The notes beneath the pieces are model-generated. The model was not told where the DNA came from and did not search any database. It saw only the letters and a program-made list of their open reading frames with translations. A DNA stretch of 64,000 bases from Undibacterium sp. (GTDB taxonomy: Bacteria > Pseudomonadota > Gammaproteobacteria > Burkholderiales > Burkholderiaceae_D). Position 1 is the first letter of the stretch, and each line of letters begins with the position of its first letter. The stretch spans positions 1 to 64,000 of the forward strand of contig NZ_JAUSFI010000092.1 of the NCBI RefSeq assembly GCF_030651495.1. Direction: 5' to 3'. This document shows, in pieces, positions 25,613 to 37,586 of this stretch. A program made the translations under genes and the position numbers.

Positions 25613-27274
25613 ATGGCGACAGTACAAGCAACGTCACGCGGTATGACAGCTGAAGAACGCAAAGTGATTTTTGCATCTTCACTAGGCACCGTATTTGAAT
25701 GGTATGACTTTTATTTATACGGCTCACTTGCAGCCATTATTGCAAAGCAATTCTTCGCAGGTACCGATCCAAATACGGCATTTATTTTTGCCTTACTAGC
25801 CTTTGCTGCCGGCTTCATTGTTCGTCCTTTCGGCGCACTCGTATTTGGTCGTCTCGGCGATATGATCGGTCGTAAATACACGTTCCTGGTGACGATTCTG
25901 ATTATGGGCGGATCGACCTTTTGCGTAGGCTTATTACCAACCTATAACTCAATCGGTATTGCCGCCCCTATTATCTTAGTCTCTTTGCGTATTTTGCAAG
26001 GTCTGGCACTCGGCGGTGAATACGGCGGTGCGGCAACTTATGTGGCAGAACATGCACCACATGATAAGCGCGGCGCTTACACAGCATGGATACAAACAAC
26101 AGCAACACTTGGTCTGTTCTTATCTTTGATGGTTATTTTGGGCACACGTACTGCCATCGGCGAAGAAGCATTTGCTGACTGGGGCTGGCGTATTCCGTTC
26201 TTGGTCTCCGTTTTCTTGCTGGCGGTCTCAGTATGGATACGCTTATCCATGAACGAATCTCCTGCTTTTGCCAAGATGAAAGCAGAAGGAAAAACCTCTA
26301 AAGCACCACTGACAGAATCTTTCGGTCAATGGAAAAATCTTAAAGTGGTTATTCTGGCGCTGGTGGGTCTGACTGCCGGTCAAGCTGTAGTCTGGTACAC
26401 AGGTCAGTTTTATGCCTTGTTCTTCTTGCAGCAAACGCTGAAAGTAGATGGCGCAACTGCTAATATTCTGATTGCAGGTTCGCTATTGCTTGGCACACCA
26501 TTCTTTATCGTATTTGGTTCTTTGTCCGATAAAATCGGCCGCAAACCAATTATCATGGCTGGTTGCTTGATTGCTGCTCTGACCTACTTTCCGATTTTCA
26601 GCGCACTGACTCACTATGCCAATCCTGCATTAGAAGCTGCATTGAAAAATGCACCAGTGGTAGTAACGGCTGATCCTGCTGACTGCCAATTTCAGTTCAA
26701 CCCGACCGGTACTAAGAAGTTCACCTCTTCTTGCGACATTGTGAAAGCAAAATTGGCTGCTGCATCGGTCAACTACTCGAATGAAATTGCACCTGCTGGC
26801 ACTGCAGCATCGGTTAAAGTCGGTGATAAAGTCATTGCTTCCTACAGCTCTACTGGGCTACCGAAAGAAGAAGCGGCAGCAAAGGACAAAGCTTTCTCGA
26901 AAGAATTTGCCGATGCGATCAAGGCAGCTGGTTATCCGCCAAAAGCAGATCCTGCACAAGTTAATAAACCAATGGTATTGGTATTGTTAACTATACTGGT
27001 TCTGTATGTCACCATGGTGTATGGCCCGATCGCAGCGATGCTGGTAGAAATGTTCCCAACCCGCATTCGCTACACTTCGATGTCCCTCCCTTACCATATC
27101 GGTAACGGTTGGTTCGGCGGTCTGTTGCCTACCACTGCTTTTGCTCTGGTAGCCTTTAAGGGCGACATTTACTACGGTTTATGGTACCCAATCATCATTG
27201 CACTGGCTACATTTGTCATCGGCATGTTGTTTATCAAAGAAACTAAAGATAATGACATTTACGCCGCTGACTAA
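25613..27274 (+). CDS. MHS-type MFS transporter with large C-half insertion
   Basis: A 553-residue inner-membrane transporter of the metabolite:H+ symporter branch (ProP/KgtP-like). The N-terminal FEWYDFYLYGSLA and RPFGALVFGRLGDMIGRKYTF (motif A) and GEYGGAATYVAEHAP segments are characteristic; the matching C-half motif is FGSLSDKIGRKPII. Residues about 335-452 form a hydrophilic insert between transmembrane helices, with two cysteines (358 and 374) that could form a periplasmic disulfide. Ordinary members are about 430-450 residues, so the insert accounts for the extra length. The substrate, perhaps an organic acid, is unknown. Confidence 0.85.
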   Translation: MATVQATSRGMTAEERKVIFASSLGTVFEWYDFYLYGSLAAIIAKQFFAGTDPNTAFIFALLAFAAGFIVRPFGALVFGRLGDMIGRKYTFLVTILIMGGSTFCVGLLPTYNSIGIAAPIILVSLRILQGLALGGEYGGAATYVAEHAPHDKRGAYTAWIQTTATLGLFLSLMVILGTRTAIGEEAFADWGWRIPFLVSVFLLAVSVWIRLSMNESPAFAKMKAEGKTSKAPLTESFGQWKNLKVVILALVGLTAGQAVVWYTGQFYALFFLQQTLKVDGATANILIAGSLLLGTPFFIVFGSLSDKIGRKPIIMAGCLIAALTYFPIFSALTHYANPALEAALKNAPVVVTADPADCQFQFNPTGTKKFTSSCDIVKAKLAAASVNYSNEIAPAGTAASVKVGDKVIASYSSTGLPKEEAAAKDKAFSKEFADAIKAAGYPPKADPAQVNKPMVLVLLTILVLYVTMVYGPIAAMLVEMFPTRIRYTSMSLPYHIGNGWFGGLLPTTAFALVAFKGDIYYGLWYPIIIALATFVIGMLFIKETKDNDIYAAD

Positions 27275-27296
27275 GTTGATTTAAGTCGCAAGCATC

Positions 27297-27333
27297 AAAA
27301 AAATGCCCGATCGAAAGATTGGGCATTTTTTAT
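27297..27333. terminator. Bidirectional terminator between MFS and LD-carboxypeptidase genes
   Basis: ATGCCCGATC (27303-27312) and GATTGGGCAT (27317-27326) pair around GAAA with one G-U pair. The stem is flanked by an A7 run on the left and a T-run on the right, so it can stop transcription from both converging genes. Confidence 0.85.
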
Positions 27334-27349
27334 TTGCAGGTAAAAATCT

Positions 27350-28264
27350 TTAATAATGCATATTGATAGTGACGGTATTTTCATTCGACACTAGATGCGC
27401 ATCACTACCGATCACTAAAGTCACTTTGTCCTTGATATGACCAAACGGTAAGCCAGTAATGACAGGTACAGAAAGCGTATCGCGCAGATAACGGATCATC
27501 TCGACAAAGTTGTAGCCATTGTCTTGTACGGCAAGTCTATAGGCTGAAAAATCACCAAAAACAATCGCCTTTTGCTTATTTAATACCCCTGCATAATGCA
27601 ATTGGAGCATCATGCGTTCGACACGATATGGGTGCTCCGCGATGTCCTCGACAAATAAAATTCCATCACTAATAGATGGAAAATATTCAGTACCAATTAG
27701 GTGCGTCAACATCGCAAGATTTCCTCCCCACAACCTGCCGGACACATCCACGTCAGGATTTTTCAATCCATCAAATTGGATAGTGTGACTATGATGAGAA
27801 AGGCAATCGAAGAAATTATCTAGCGTAAAAGAACTCAGTTCTGCACGACTGAAGTCATCACATAACATAGGTCCACAGATGCTGCCAGTATCGGTTTTAG
27901 CCAGCATTGCCATTTGCAAGGCATTGAAGTCGCTGTGTCCAACCAAATATTTTCCACTTTCAGCCAAGCGTTTGTAGTCTATGAGTGGCAACAATCGAGA
28001 CAATCCATAACCACCACGCAACGCCATAATGATCTGAACATGAGGATTATCTATTGCTGCATGCAGTTGATGAAGACGTCCCTCGTCCGAAGCACCAAAA
28101 CGTTGAAATTTTTGATCATGCTGGTAATAGTTATGAACCACAAGCCCACGTGCCCTTAATACATCTGCGCCACGCTCAACCGCAACTTGGTCCAATACGC
28201 AGCCGCTGACAGCAACAATCGCGATTCCAGAATTTTCAGGCAAGCGAACGGAAGAGATTCTCAT
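27350..28264 (-). CDS. ldcA: S66 LD-carboxypeptidase (muramoyltetrapeptide carboxypeptidase)
   Basis: A 304-residue cytoplasmic peptidase of family S66. The nucleophile is Ser111 in LVGHSDFNAL, preceded by ALRGGYGLSRLLPLIDY; later Glu and His residues lie in LFVEDIAEHPYRVERM and GLPFGHIKDK. It removes the terminal D-alanine from recycled murein tetrapeptides. No signal peptide is present, as expected for LdcA. It is the last gene of the minus-strand guaB-to-ldcA run, 48 bases after tadA. Confidence 0.88.
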   Translation of the reverse strand: MRISSVRLPENSGIAIVAVSGCVLDQVAVERGADVLRARGLVVHNYYQHDQKFQRFGASDEGRLHQLHAAIDNPHVQIIMALRGGYGLSRLLPLIDYKRLAESGKYLVGHSDFNALQMAMLAKTDTGSICGPMLCDDFSRAELSSFTLDNFFDCLSHHSHTIQFDGLKNPDVDVSGRLWGGNLAMLTHLIGTEYFPSISDGILFVEDIAEHPYRVERMMLQLHYAGVLNKQKAIVFGDFSAYRLAVQDNGYNFVEMIRYLRDTLSVPVITGLPFGHIKDKVTLVIGSDAHLVSNENTVTINMHY

Positions 28265-28312
28265 TTTTTGTCATTTTGTTGATGAAGACTATTTATAGCT
28301 GAAAATCTACAA

Positions 28313-29255
<943 letters not shown>

Positions 29256-29275
29256 GTAAGGCCTGAAGAACAGAA

Positions 29276-29911
29276 TTAGGGTATTTGAAGAAGCTTATGC
29301 GTTTGCACACTCAGCTTCCACTTCGGATGCGCTTTGCAGTAGGCAATGGCGAGACGCAGATTTTCAGTTTGATTCAAACCATCCATGGCCTGCACAAAAT
29401 AGTGCTCAAAATCGAGTGATTCATATTCACTCATGGACTGCCCTAGTTGAGGAATCACTACTTTGATCTCGTTACCTTGACGAACAAGCAACGTGGAACC
29501 CATTTTGGGGCTGACACAAATCCAATCTATGCCTTCGGGGACGGGAAGAGTGCCGTTGGTTTCTATGGCGATCTCAAAACCAACCGAATGCATAGCAGCA
29601 ATCAAGGCCGCATCCAATTGCAGCAAAGGTTCTCCGCCAGTGAATACCACGTATTTGCTGTCAGGGTACGACTCAGGCCACAAACTATTGATGGTTATGG
29701 CCAAGTCATTAGCATTTTTGAATTTACCACCACCTTCGCCATTCGTACCAACAAAATCGGTATCGCAAAACTGACAAACAGCGCTTGCGCGGTCCTCTTC
29801 CCTGCCGGTCCATAAATTGCAACCGGCAAAGCGACAGAACACCGCTGGGCGTCCAGCATGATTACCTTCGCCCTGCAGGGTATAAAAAATTTCTTTGATG
29901 CTGTAAGTCAC
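29276..29911 (-). CDS. queE: 7-carboxy-7-deazaguanine synthase
   Basis: A 211-residue radical-SAM enzyme making CDG, the ring-contraction step of queuosine synthesis. The cluster cysteines are Cys31, Cys46 and Cys49, giving the CX14CX2C spacing of one QueE subfamily rather than CX3CX2C. FTGGEPLLQ binds SAM. It starts with GTG at 29911, 7 bases after the guaA stop. No queC or queF is in the window. Confidence 0.92.
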   Translation of the reverse strand: MTYSIKEIFYTLQGEGNHAGRPAVFCRFAGCNLWTGREEDRASAVCQFCDTDFVGTNGEGGGKFKNANDLAITINSLWPESYPDSKYVVFTGGEPLLQLDAALIAAMHSVGFEIAIETNGTLPVPEGIDWICVSPKMGSTLLVRQGNEIKVVIPQLGQSMSEYESLDFEHYFVQAMDGLNQTENLRLAIAYCKAHPKWKLSVQTHKLLQIP

Positions 29912-29918
29912 GGGCTAC

Positions 29919-31511
29919 TTATTCCCACTCTATCGTTGCAGGAGGTTTACCAGAAATGTCGTAGACGACGCGATTGATACCACGTACCTCATTAATGATA
30001 CGGTTAGAGACTTTTCCTAACAAATCATGCGGTAAATGTGCCCAATGTGCAGTCATAAAATCCTGCGTTTGTACGGCGCGCAATGCCACTACGTATTCAT
30101 AAGTACGGCCATCACCCATCACACCGACTGATTTAACAGGCAAAAATACCGCAAACGCCTGGCTAGTGGCATCGTACCAAGTCAGCTTTCCATCACCGGT
30201 TGGCAGGTCCACCAAAGTATTACGTAACTCTTCAATAAAAATCGCATCGGCACGGCGCAGTAAATCGGCGAATTCTTTTTTGACTTCGCCCAAGATACGT
30301 ACACCCAAACCAGGGCCTGGGAAAGGATGGCGATAGACCATGTCATGTGGTAAACCTAACGCGACACCGAGCTTACGCACTTCATCCTTAAACAATTCGC
30401 GCAAAGGTTCCAGTAATTTTAGGTTTAAGGTATCGGGTAAACCACCGACGTTATGGTGACTCTTGATGGTATGACCTTTTTTACCTTTACCTGCGCTTTC
30501 AATTACGTCAGGATAAATCGTACCTTGTGCTAACCATTTTGCATTACTGAGCTTGGCAGATTCGACCTGAAATACTTCGACAAATTCACGACCAATAATC
30601 TTGCGCTTAACTTCTGGATCAGTCACACCGACCAAATGCCCCATGAACTGCTCAGTCGCGTTAACATGAATGACTTTAACGCCCAAATTCTTGGCAAACA
30701 TATCCATCACCAGTTTGCCCTCGTCCAAACGTAACAAGCCGTGGTCGACGAAAACACAGGTCAATTGATCACCAATCGCGCGATGAATTAGAGCAGCAGC
30801 CACACTACTGTCAACGCCCCCAGATAAGCCGAGTATTACCTCATCCGAGCCAACTTTTTCACGGATAGCGGCGACAGCCTCAGCGATATAGTCAGGCATA
30901 TTCCAATCCGATTTACACCCGCATATTTCATGAACGAAACGTCCAATAATCGCTTCACCCTGTAAGGTGTGTGTGACTTCGGGATGAAACTGGACGGCGT
31001 AAAAGTGACGATCTTCATCCGCCATTGCGGCAATTGGGCAATTATCCGTCGATGCCATCAACTTAAAACCAGGCGGCATCTCATTCACCTTATCGCCATG
31101 GCTCATCCATACTTTCAGCATGCCATGACCTTCTGGCGTAACGAAATCATTGATACCGTTGAACAAGGCAGTATGTCCTCGCGCACGCACTTCAGCATAG
31201 CCGAATTCGCGTACATGGCCATTTTCAACTTTGCCTCCGAGCTGCTCAGCCATGGCCTGCATCCCGTAACAGATACCCAGCACCGGCACTCCTGCCTCAA
31301 ACACTGCCTGTGGAGCACGTGGTGTATCGCCTTCTGTCACACTATTTGGCCCACCTGACAAGATAATGCCAGCAGCACCATAATTGCGAATGAATTCATC
31401 ACTGACGTCATAAGGAAAAACTTCTGAAAAAACACCCGCATCACGCACACGACGAGCGATTAATTGAGTGACTTGCGAACCGAAGTCAAGAATGAGAATT
31501 TTTGAGTGCAT
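29919..31511 (-). CDS. guaA: GMP synthase (glutamine-hydrolysing)
   Basis: A 530-residue two-domain enzyme converting XMP to GMP. The class I glutamine amidotransferase domain carries the nucleophile Cys81 in LGICYGMQ and the His-Glu pair in QFHPEVTH. The ATP-pyrophosphatase domain has the P-loop GLSGGVDSS, and the C-terminal dimerisation domain ends KPPATIEWE. It starts 3 bases after the GGDEF-like gene, so they are coupled. Confidence 0.97.
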   Translation of the reverse strand: MHSKILILDFGSQVTQLIARRVRDAGVFSEVFPYDVSDEFIRNYGAAGIILSGGPNSVTEGDTPRAPQAVFEAGVPVLGICYGMQAMAEQLGGKVENGHVREFGYAEVRARGHTALFNGINDFVTPEGHGMLKVWMSHGDKVNEMPPGFKLMASTDNCPIAAMADEDRHFYAVQFHPEVTHTLQGEAIIGRFVHEICGCKSDWNMPDYIAEAVAAIREKVGSDEVILGLSGGVDSSVAAALIHRAIGDQLTCVFVDHGLLRLDEGKLVMDMFAKNLGVKVIHVNATEQFMGHLVGVTDPEVKRKIIGREFVEVFQVESAKLSNAKWLAQGTIYPDVIESAGKGKKGHTIKSHHNVGGLPDTLNLKLLEPLRELFKDEVRKLGVALGLPHDMVYRHPFPGPGLGVRILGEVKKEFADLLRRADAIFIEELRNTLVDLPTGDGKLTWYDATSQAFAVFLPVKSVGVMGDGRTYEYVVALRAVQTQDFMTAHWAHLPHDLLGKVSNRIINEVRGINRVVYDISGKPPATIEWE

Positions 31512-31514
31512 AAA

Positions 31515-32564
31515 TCAAATAGTAATGTCAGGTTGTACGGGCATCGCCTGAACAACACGGTTGTTTCCTGCGCTCCTTGCGGACAGCAGGGCTTTTTCAG
31601 CGTAACTGATGAGTACTTCGGGTTCAATGTCGGGGTAGGTATCCGTTGATACCACTCCAGCACTGATAGTTAATTCTACAAATTTTTCTTCTATTACTTC
31701 TGGATGCGACATAATTGTCAGCCGGATTCTCTCTGCTACCGCAGTAGCAACCAAATGCGAAGCTCCCGGCAAAACCATGAGAAAAATATCGTTACCAAAT
31801 CGTCCTAACGCATCAAAAGGTCTGATGCATGATCGAATACGACTAACCATCTTGATAAGCAACATATCGCTGACCGCGATACCATGTGCATCATGTATTA
31901 ATTCAATCTGATCCAAAGTGACGAATAATAACGACAATGGTTTTTCAGATTTACTACAACGTTCCATTTCTATGCGCAAGGAACGAATAATAGCGCCTTT
32001 GTTCCATGTGCCTAAAATAGGATCAATCAGAGAGTCCCGCTTAAGGTTACGATTCTGCTTAAGAAGTTCCAATTGCGTCTGGTGCATAGCGTTCAAGATC
32101 ATCTCGCGCTCCACCATAACCACCAGGTCAGCCAGTATTTGCCGACATTCATCATCAAAATCACGTGGTTGATAATCAATCAAGGACACACTACCAACGA
32201 TATTTTTTGCAGGATCAAATACCGGATAAGCAGCATAAAATCGAATGAACGGCGCCCCCATAACTAGGGGATGTACGGCCAGTTCAGTGTCGAGCTTTGT
32301 ATCTGGAACGACCACGATATCATCTGGAAAAGGCAGGCTATCGCAAAATCTAGATTCAAAAGCGATAATGGAATGCTCACCTCGGTCAAACCTCGATGAC
32401 AAATTACCAAAACTGACTAAACAATTCGCGACACCAAATAATCGCACGCCCAACCGTTCCAAACGTCTGGCCCTGACTTCATATTTCTCCATCATGGACG
32501 CTTCAAAACCTGTATTCGTCTGAAAGACTATAGTTGGATTTGAGCGATCTAACTGTGTCGTCAT
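31515..32564 (-). CDS. GAF-degenerate GGDEF protein
   Basis: A 349-residue cytoplasmic protein with an N-terminal GAF-like domain (about 24-150) and a C-terminal GGDEF-fold domain (about 177-340). The signature loop is RFGNDIF (255-261) in place of R-x-G-G-D/E-E-F: the second glycine and the glutamate are missing. The first metal-binding Asp (218) and Asp259 remain. Diguanylate cyclase activity is therefore doubtful; it may bind GTP or act by protein contacts. I chose the ATG at 32564 after GAGGGTGAC over a GTG 4 codons earlier. It sits between guaB and guaA, with a 3-base gap to guaA. Confidence 0.8.
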   Translation of the reverse strand: MTTQLDRSNPTIVFQTNTGFEASMMEKYEVRARRLERLGVRLFGVANCLVSFGNLSSRFDRGEHSIIAFESRFCDSLPFPDDIVVVPDTKLDTELAVHPLVMGAPFIRFYAAYPVFDPAKNIVGSVSLIDYQPRDFDDECRQILADLVVMVEREMILNAMHQTQLELLKQNRNLKRDSLIDPILGTWNKGAIIRSLRIEMERCSKSEKPLSLLFVTLDQIELIHDAHGIAVSDMLLIKMVSRIRSCIRPFDALGRFGNDIFLMVLPGASHLVATAVAERIRLTIMSHPEVIEEKFVELTISAGVVSTDTYPDIEPEVLISYAEKALLSARSAGNNRVVQAMPVQPDITI

Positions 32565-32610
32565 GTCACCCTCCACTTTCTGAACACAGTAAGATTAACG
32601 ATAGAACCAA

Positions 32611-34098
<1,488 letters not shown>

Positions 34099-34185
34099 TT
34101 ATACAGAAAACTTGCTTACGCGTCTTCATCCGTGTAAAACTCTTAAAAAACTGGCTTCAGTACACTCAATTTCCGAAAGAATTTC

Positions 34186-34710
34186 ATGTTGAAACTTCCA
34201 TCAAAAATGATCATTTTAGCCCTCTCAGCGCTACTGGCTACAGCATCAAGCCATGCTCAGTATATTTGGCTAGACGAGAAAGGTGGAAAACAATTCTCTG
34301 ATTCCCCCCCGCCACTCAGCGTTCCTAAAAATCGGATATTAAAAACACCTTCAAAAACCAACATACAAACAAATATCTCAGTTAAAGAACCGAGTACTTC
34401 ATCTAACATTGCAACTGAAAGCGGAGTTAATGAAAAACTACAAAAACCAGTCACAACAACTAGTAAAAATGAAGATTTCAACAAGCGAAAAATCGAACAG
34501 GAAGAGAAAGACAAAAAGGCAGATAAAGAAAAATTAGCTCAGGCAGAAAAAACTAAAAATTGTGAGCGGGCACGTTCGTATCAACAATCTCTTCAGTCAG
34601 GTGTTAGGATTGCAAGCACAGACAAAAACGGAGAAAGAAATTTCATGACCGACGCACAAAGAGAGCAGGAACTTGTGGATGTTAAGCGGACTATAAGTGA
34701 TTGCAAATAA
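34186..34710 (+). CDS. DUF4124 domain secreted protein
   Basis: A 174-residue exported protein. The signal peptide (residues 1-24, cleavage near SSHA-QY) is followed by the DUF4124 opening YIWLDEKGGKQFSDSPPP, then a low-complexity linker rich in Thr and Ser. A charged coiled-coil stretch (EDFNKRKIEQEEKDKKADKE) leads to the C-terminal NCERARSYQQSLQSGVR and FMTDAQREQELVDVKR segments. This layout is common in betaproteobacteria; the function is unknown. It stands alone, divergent from guaB. Confidence 0.8.
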   Translation: MLKLPSKMIILALSALLATASSHAQYIWLDEKGGKQFSDSPPPLSVPKNRILKTPSKTNIQTNISVKEPSTSSNIATESGVNEKLQKPVTTTSKNEDFNKRKIEQEEKDKKADKEKLAQAEKTKNCERARSYQQSLQSGVRIASTDKNGERNFMTDAQREQELVDVKRTISDCK

Positions 34711-34713
34711 CGA

Positions 34714-35004
34714 TTAAATAAGCCGAATGTTAGACAATTTACTTTTTGCGCGCCGTCGACGAGCCTCCATAGGATCGGCAACCAAGCAGCGGTAAATTTC
34801 AACTCTGTCTCCCGGCACCAAAACCACATCATGTGATTTAATTTTACCAAAAACACCTACCTGACATCGATCAATATCAATTTCTGGATATTTTTTCAGT
34901 ATCTGACTTTGCACTATTGCTTGAGCTAAGGTCGCATTATTTTCCATTAGCAAATCAAGCAATATTACGTCTTGAGGAATAGCATAGCAAACTTGAATTT
35001 TCAT
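34714..35004 (-). CDS. rnfH: RnfH family protein
   Basis: A 96-residue ubiquitin-like beta-grasp protein (KIQVCYAIPQDVILLDLLMENNATLAQAI, then VGVFGKIKSHDVVLVPGDRVEIYRCL). RnfH proteins commonly sit next to ratA, as here. The molecular role is unsettled. The arginine-rich C-terminus (ARRRRAKSK) is usual for the family. Confidence 0.85.
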   Translation of the reverse strand: MKIQVCYAIPQDVILLDLLMENNATLAQAIVQSQILKKYPEIDIDRCQVGVFGKIKSHDVVLVPGDRVEIYRCLVADPMEARRRRAKSKLSNIRLI

Positions 35005-35052
35005 TTTTGTGGCGATTTCCCAATCTTTGGTTTAACGCTGACTTCGTGATTT

Positions 35053-35484
35053 TCAACCATATATAGCTTCTGCGCGAGAGCAAAAAGAATCGACAAAATT
35101 ATTAGCAATTTTACCGAATACCGGCCCAATCAGATGTTCCAGCAATTTACTGGAAAATTCATAGGTCAAATCGAACTCAATTTTACAGGCATCAGATCGA
35201 AGTTCAGTAAATTTCCAACACCCCAACAATTGTTTGAATGGTCCTTCTACAAGGCTCATTTCCATCAGGTTTGGTGGAGTATTGGTATTTTTTGTAGTAA
35301 ATTTCTGTTTAATCCCGTGATAATTGATGGATAATGTTGCTGTCAAGTGGTGCTCACCTCGTTGTGCGACGTCAACACCGCCGCACCACGGTAAAAAATG
35401 AGGGTAATTCTCAACTTTTTCTACCAGAGCAAACATTTGTTCAGCGCTGTAAGCTATAAAGACTGTTTTATGTACGACTGCCAT
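35053..35484 (-). CDS. ratA: RatA/COQ10-like START-domain protein
   Basis: A 143-residue SRPBCC/START protein with VVHKTVFIAYSAEQMFALVEKVENYPHFLPWC and, near the end, FELT-like FDLTYEFSSKLLEHLIGPVFGKIANNFVDSFCSRA. Bacterial members resemble ubiquinone-binding COQ10; E. coli RatA has been described as a ribosome-association toxin. The ATG at 35484 is preferred because the 11 residues before it are not family-like. It is divergent from smpB, a conserved arrangement. Confidence 0.87.
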   Translation of the reverse strand: MAVVHKTVFIAYSAEQMFALVEKVENYPHFLPWCGGVDVAQRGEHHLTATLSINYHGIKQKFTTKNTNTPPNLMEMSLVEGPFKQLLGCWKFTELRSDACKIEFDLTYEFSSKLLEHLIGPVFGKIANNFVDSFCSRAEAIYG

Positions 35485-35599
35485 CAATAAGAACCGTTTG
35501 GTAAAATCACTTCCCAAATTCTAACCGACCCACCTTGTTTCTCATGCAAAAAAATGCACAATTTTTTGAATTAAGAGAAACTGAACAATTTCAAACCGC

Positions 35600-36049
35600 A
35601 TGAGTATTGCTGATAATAAAAAAGCTTTTCACGACTATTTCATCGAAGAACAATTCGAAGCAGGGATTGTGTTGCAAGGATGGGAAGTTAAATCCATACG
35701 AGATGGGCGCGTACAACTTAAAGAAGCTTATGTCATTGTTCGTAATGGTGAAATTGTTCTGTTTGGGGCGCACATAGGTGCATTGCCGACTGCTTCCACG
35801 CATATTCATCCCGACTCAGTGCGGACACGCAAACTATTATTGCACGCGACAGAAATCAGTAAATTAATCAGTAAAGTAGAGAGATCAGGCTATACCATGG
35901 TGCCGTTGAATATGCACTATAGCAACGGTAGAATAAAATGCCAAATTGGGCTAGCTAAGGGTAAGAAACAGCATGACAAGCGCGAGACAGAGAAAGAGCG
36001 TGACTGGACTAGGGAGCAGCAAAATATAATGAAGCAAAACCGACGCTAA
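35600..36049 (+). CDS. smpB: SsrA-binding protein SmpB
   Basis: A 149-residue tmRNA partner needed for trans-translation and rescue of stalled ribosomes. It shows the beta-barrel core with [25 protein letters not shown] and [29 protein letters not shown], plus the basic C-terminal tail ending [15 protein letters not shown]. The tmRNA gene itself is not in the window. Confidence 0.96.
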   Translation: MSIADNKKAFHDYFIEEQFEAGIVLQGWEVKSIRDGRVQLKEAYVIVRNGEIVLFGAHIGALPTASTHIHPDSVRTRKLLLHATEISKLISKVERSGYTMVPLNMHYSNGRIKCQIGLAKGKKQHDKRETEKERDWTREQQNIMKQNRR

Positions 36050-36082
36050 TTGAGAATTGCTGGCTTTGACCTAACTGACATT

Positions 36083-36436
36083 TCATCTACTTGGAATATA
36101 AAGATCATTATTTGCATCATGGATCTGCCTGCGTAGTGCACGGCGCTCTTCTAGAGTTAATCTATTCTGCTTTAGTGCCCCCTTGGTATTACCCTCAATA
36201 GCCTTATTCGGTTGGGCACCGTCAGAATGCTGCTCAGAATCAGTGCGCTTACCTGTAATTCGCCCTTCCTTCTTATTAACAGATTGCTGTAATTTGCGCT
36301 CATTGTGGGCAACTTCAAATACTTCCGAGTCATTTATTCCAAAACCCAAAACTCCGCGACCCAATCTGCTGTTTTCAGCATAGCCCTGTATATTTAAAAA
36401 CAATAGTAAAAAAAAAGTTACCTTTAATTTATTCAT
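36083..36436 (-). CDS. Small exported protein of unknown function
   Basis: A 117-residue protein with a signal peptide (residues 1-20, KVTFFLLLFLNIQGYAE). A hydrophilic linker follows, then a C-terminal RLTLEERRALRRQIHDAN helix seen in several small betaproteobacterial periplasmic proteins. No domain with known activity is recognisable. It converges on smpB with 33 bases between the stop codons. Confidence 0.65.
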   Translation of the reverse strand: MNKLKVTFFLLLFLNIQGYAENSRLGRGVLGFGINDSEVFEVAHNERKLQQSVNKKEGRITGKRTDSEQHSDGAQPNKAIEGNTKGALKQNRLTLEERRALRRQIHDANNDLYIPSR

Positions 36437-36807
36437 TTAATAATTCACGAGTTAGAAAATTTCCCAATTTTGACTAGTATATGTAGCATGTTTTAAATTC
36501 TATTTAAATTAAATTAAAGGAATAAAGTTTAAAATACCAATTCCTTATACTTAGAATTGTTCTACTTATTTAAGTATTTCCATCTTGATTTGACTGAGTC
36601 CCTATCAAATCAAACAATTATTTAGATACCCGTCTTCACGAATAATGCATTTATAAAGTTATCTTTAATTTTGCTTAAAAACATCCTAGTCAATAGTTTA
36701 GGCTGACGAAACAGTATGCGACAATTAAACTTCGTAAAGTATGTAACAGTTTGTAATGACTGTTCCAAAAAGAGCATCTTTTTTATTTCTGCCAGTAATA
36801 TATCTGA
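36437..36807. other. AT-rich leader upstream of ompR
   Basis: 371 bases without a supported gene. A short inverted repeat AAGGAAT (36517-36523) and ATTCCTT (36540-36546) is present, and CTAGTATATG at 36473-36482 recalls half of the ATACT/AGTAT element but without its partner. The region presumably contains the two-component promoter. Confidence 0.45.
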
Positions 36808-37569
36808 ATGAATAATTTTAACCAATCCAATGATAGTTATAGCAACAACGGACCTAAAGCAAAAATTTTGGTGGTTGACGATGATGTTCGCTTACGAGAC
36901 TTATTGAGGCGCTATCTAAGTGAACAGGGATTCAACGTGGTCAGCGCTGAAAATGCTGAGACCATGAATAAACTGTGGCTACGTGAACGCTACGACATGC
37001 TAATACTAGATTTGATGTTGCCGGGCGAGGATGGATTAGCTATTTGTCGGCGACTACGTGGATCTGGAGACCGCACCCCCATAATAATGTTAACCGCCAA
37101 AGGTGAGGAAATTGACCGTATTATTGGACTGGAGATGGGTGCAGATGACTACCTCCCCAAACCTTTTAGTCCTCGCGAATTAGTGGCGCGTATCAATGCT
37201 GTATTACGTCGTAAAGGAGCAGATGAATTGCCTGGCGCACCTTCGGACGGACCTCAGATTTTTGAATTCGGTGATTTCATCCTTAACTTAGCAACGCGTA
37301 CCTTGAAAAAATTAGATGAAAATATCAATTTAACAACAGGAGAATTCTCCGTACTCAAAGTTTTTGCCTATCATGCAAGGCAACCACTATCGCGTGAAAA
37401 ATTGATGGAAATGGCTCGCGGGCGTGAGTACGAGGTATTTGATCGAAGTTTAGACGTGCAAATTTCCCGCTTACGCAAGTTGATAGAACCCGACCCTTCC
37501 AATCCTATCTATATTCAGACAGTATGGGGCTTAGGATACGTCTTCATTCCCGATGGCAAATCAAGGTAA
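36808..37569 (+). CDS. ompR: OmpR-family response regulator
   Basis: A 253-residue regulator: receiver domain (about 18-135) with the acidic pair in VVDDDVRLR, phospho-acceptor Asp68 in LILDLMLPGEDG and Lys in YLPKPFSPREL, then an OmpR-type winged helix with LTTGEFSVLKVFAYH and DVQISRLRKLIEPDP, ending GLGYVFIPDGKSR. Sequence and the partner kinase match OmpR of the osmolarity-responsive EnvZ/OmpR system. The start lacks a clear ribosome-binding site and gives an N-terminus about 13 residues longer than usual. The kinase gene begins 17 bases after the stop. Confidence 0.88.
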   Translation: MNNFNQSNDSYSNNGPKAKILVVDDDVRLRDLLRRYLSEQGFNVVSAENAETMNKLWLRERYDMLILDLMLPGEDGLAICRRLRGSGDRTPIIMLTAKGEEIDRIIGLEMGADDYLPKPFSPRELVARINAVLRRKGADELPGAPSDGPQIFEFGDFILNLATRTLKKLDENINLTTGEFSVLKVFAYHARQPLSREKLMEMARGREYEVFDRSLDVQISRLRKLIEPDPSNPIYIQTVWGLGYVFIPDGKSR

Positions 37570-37586
37570 GCAAACTCATTACTACA

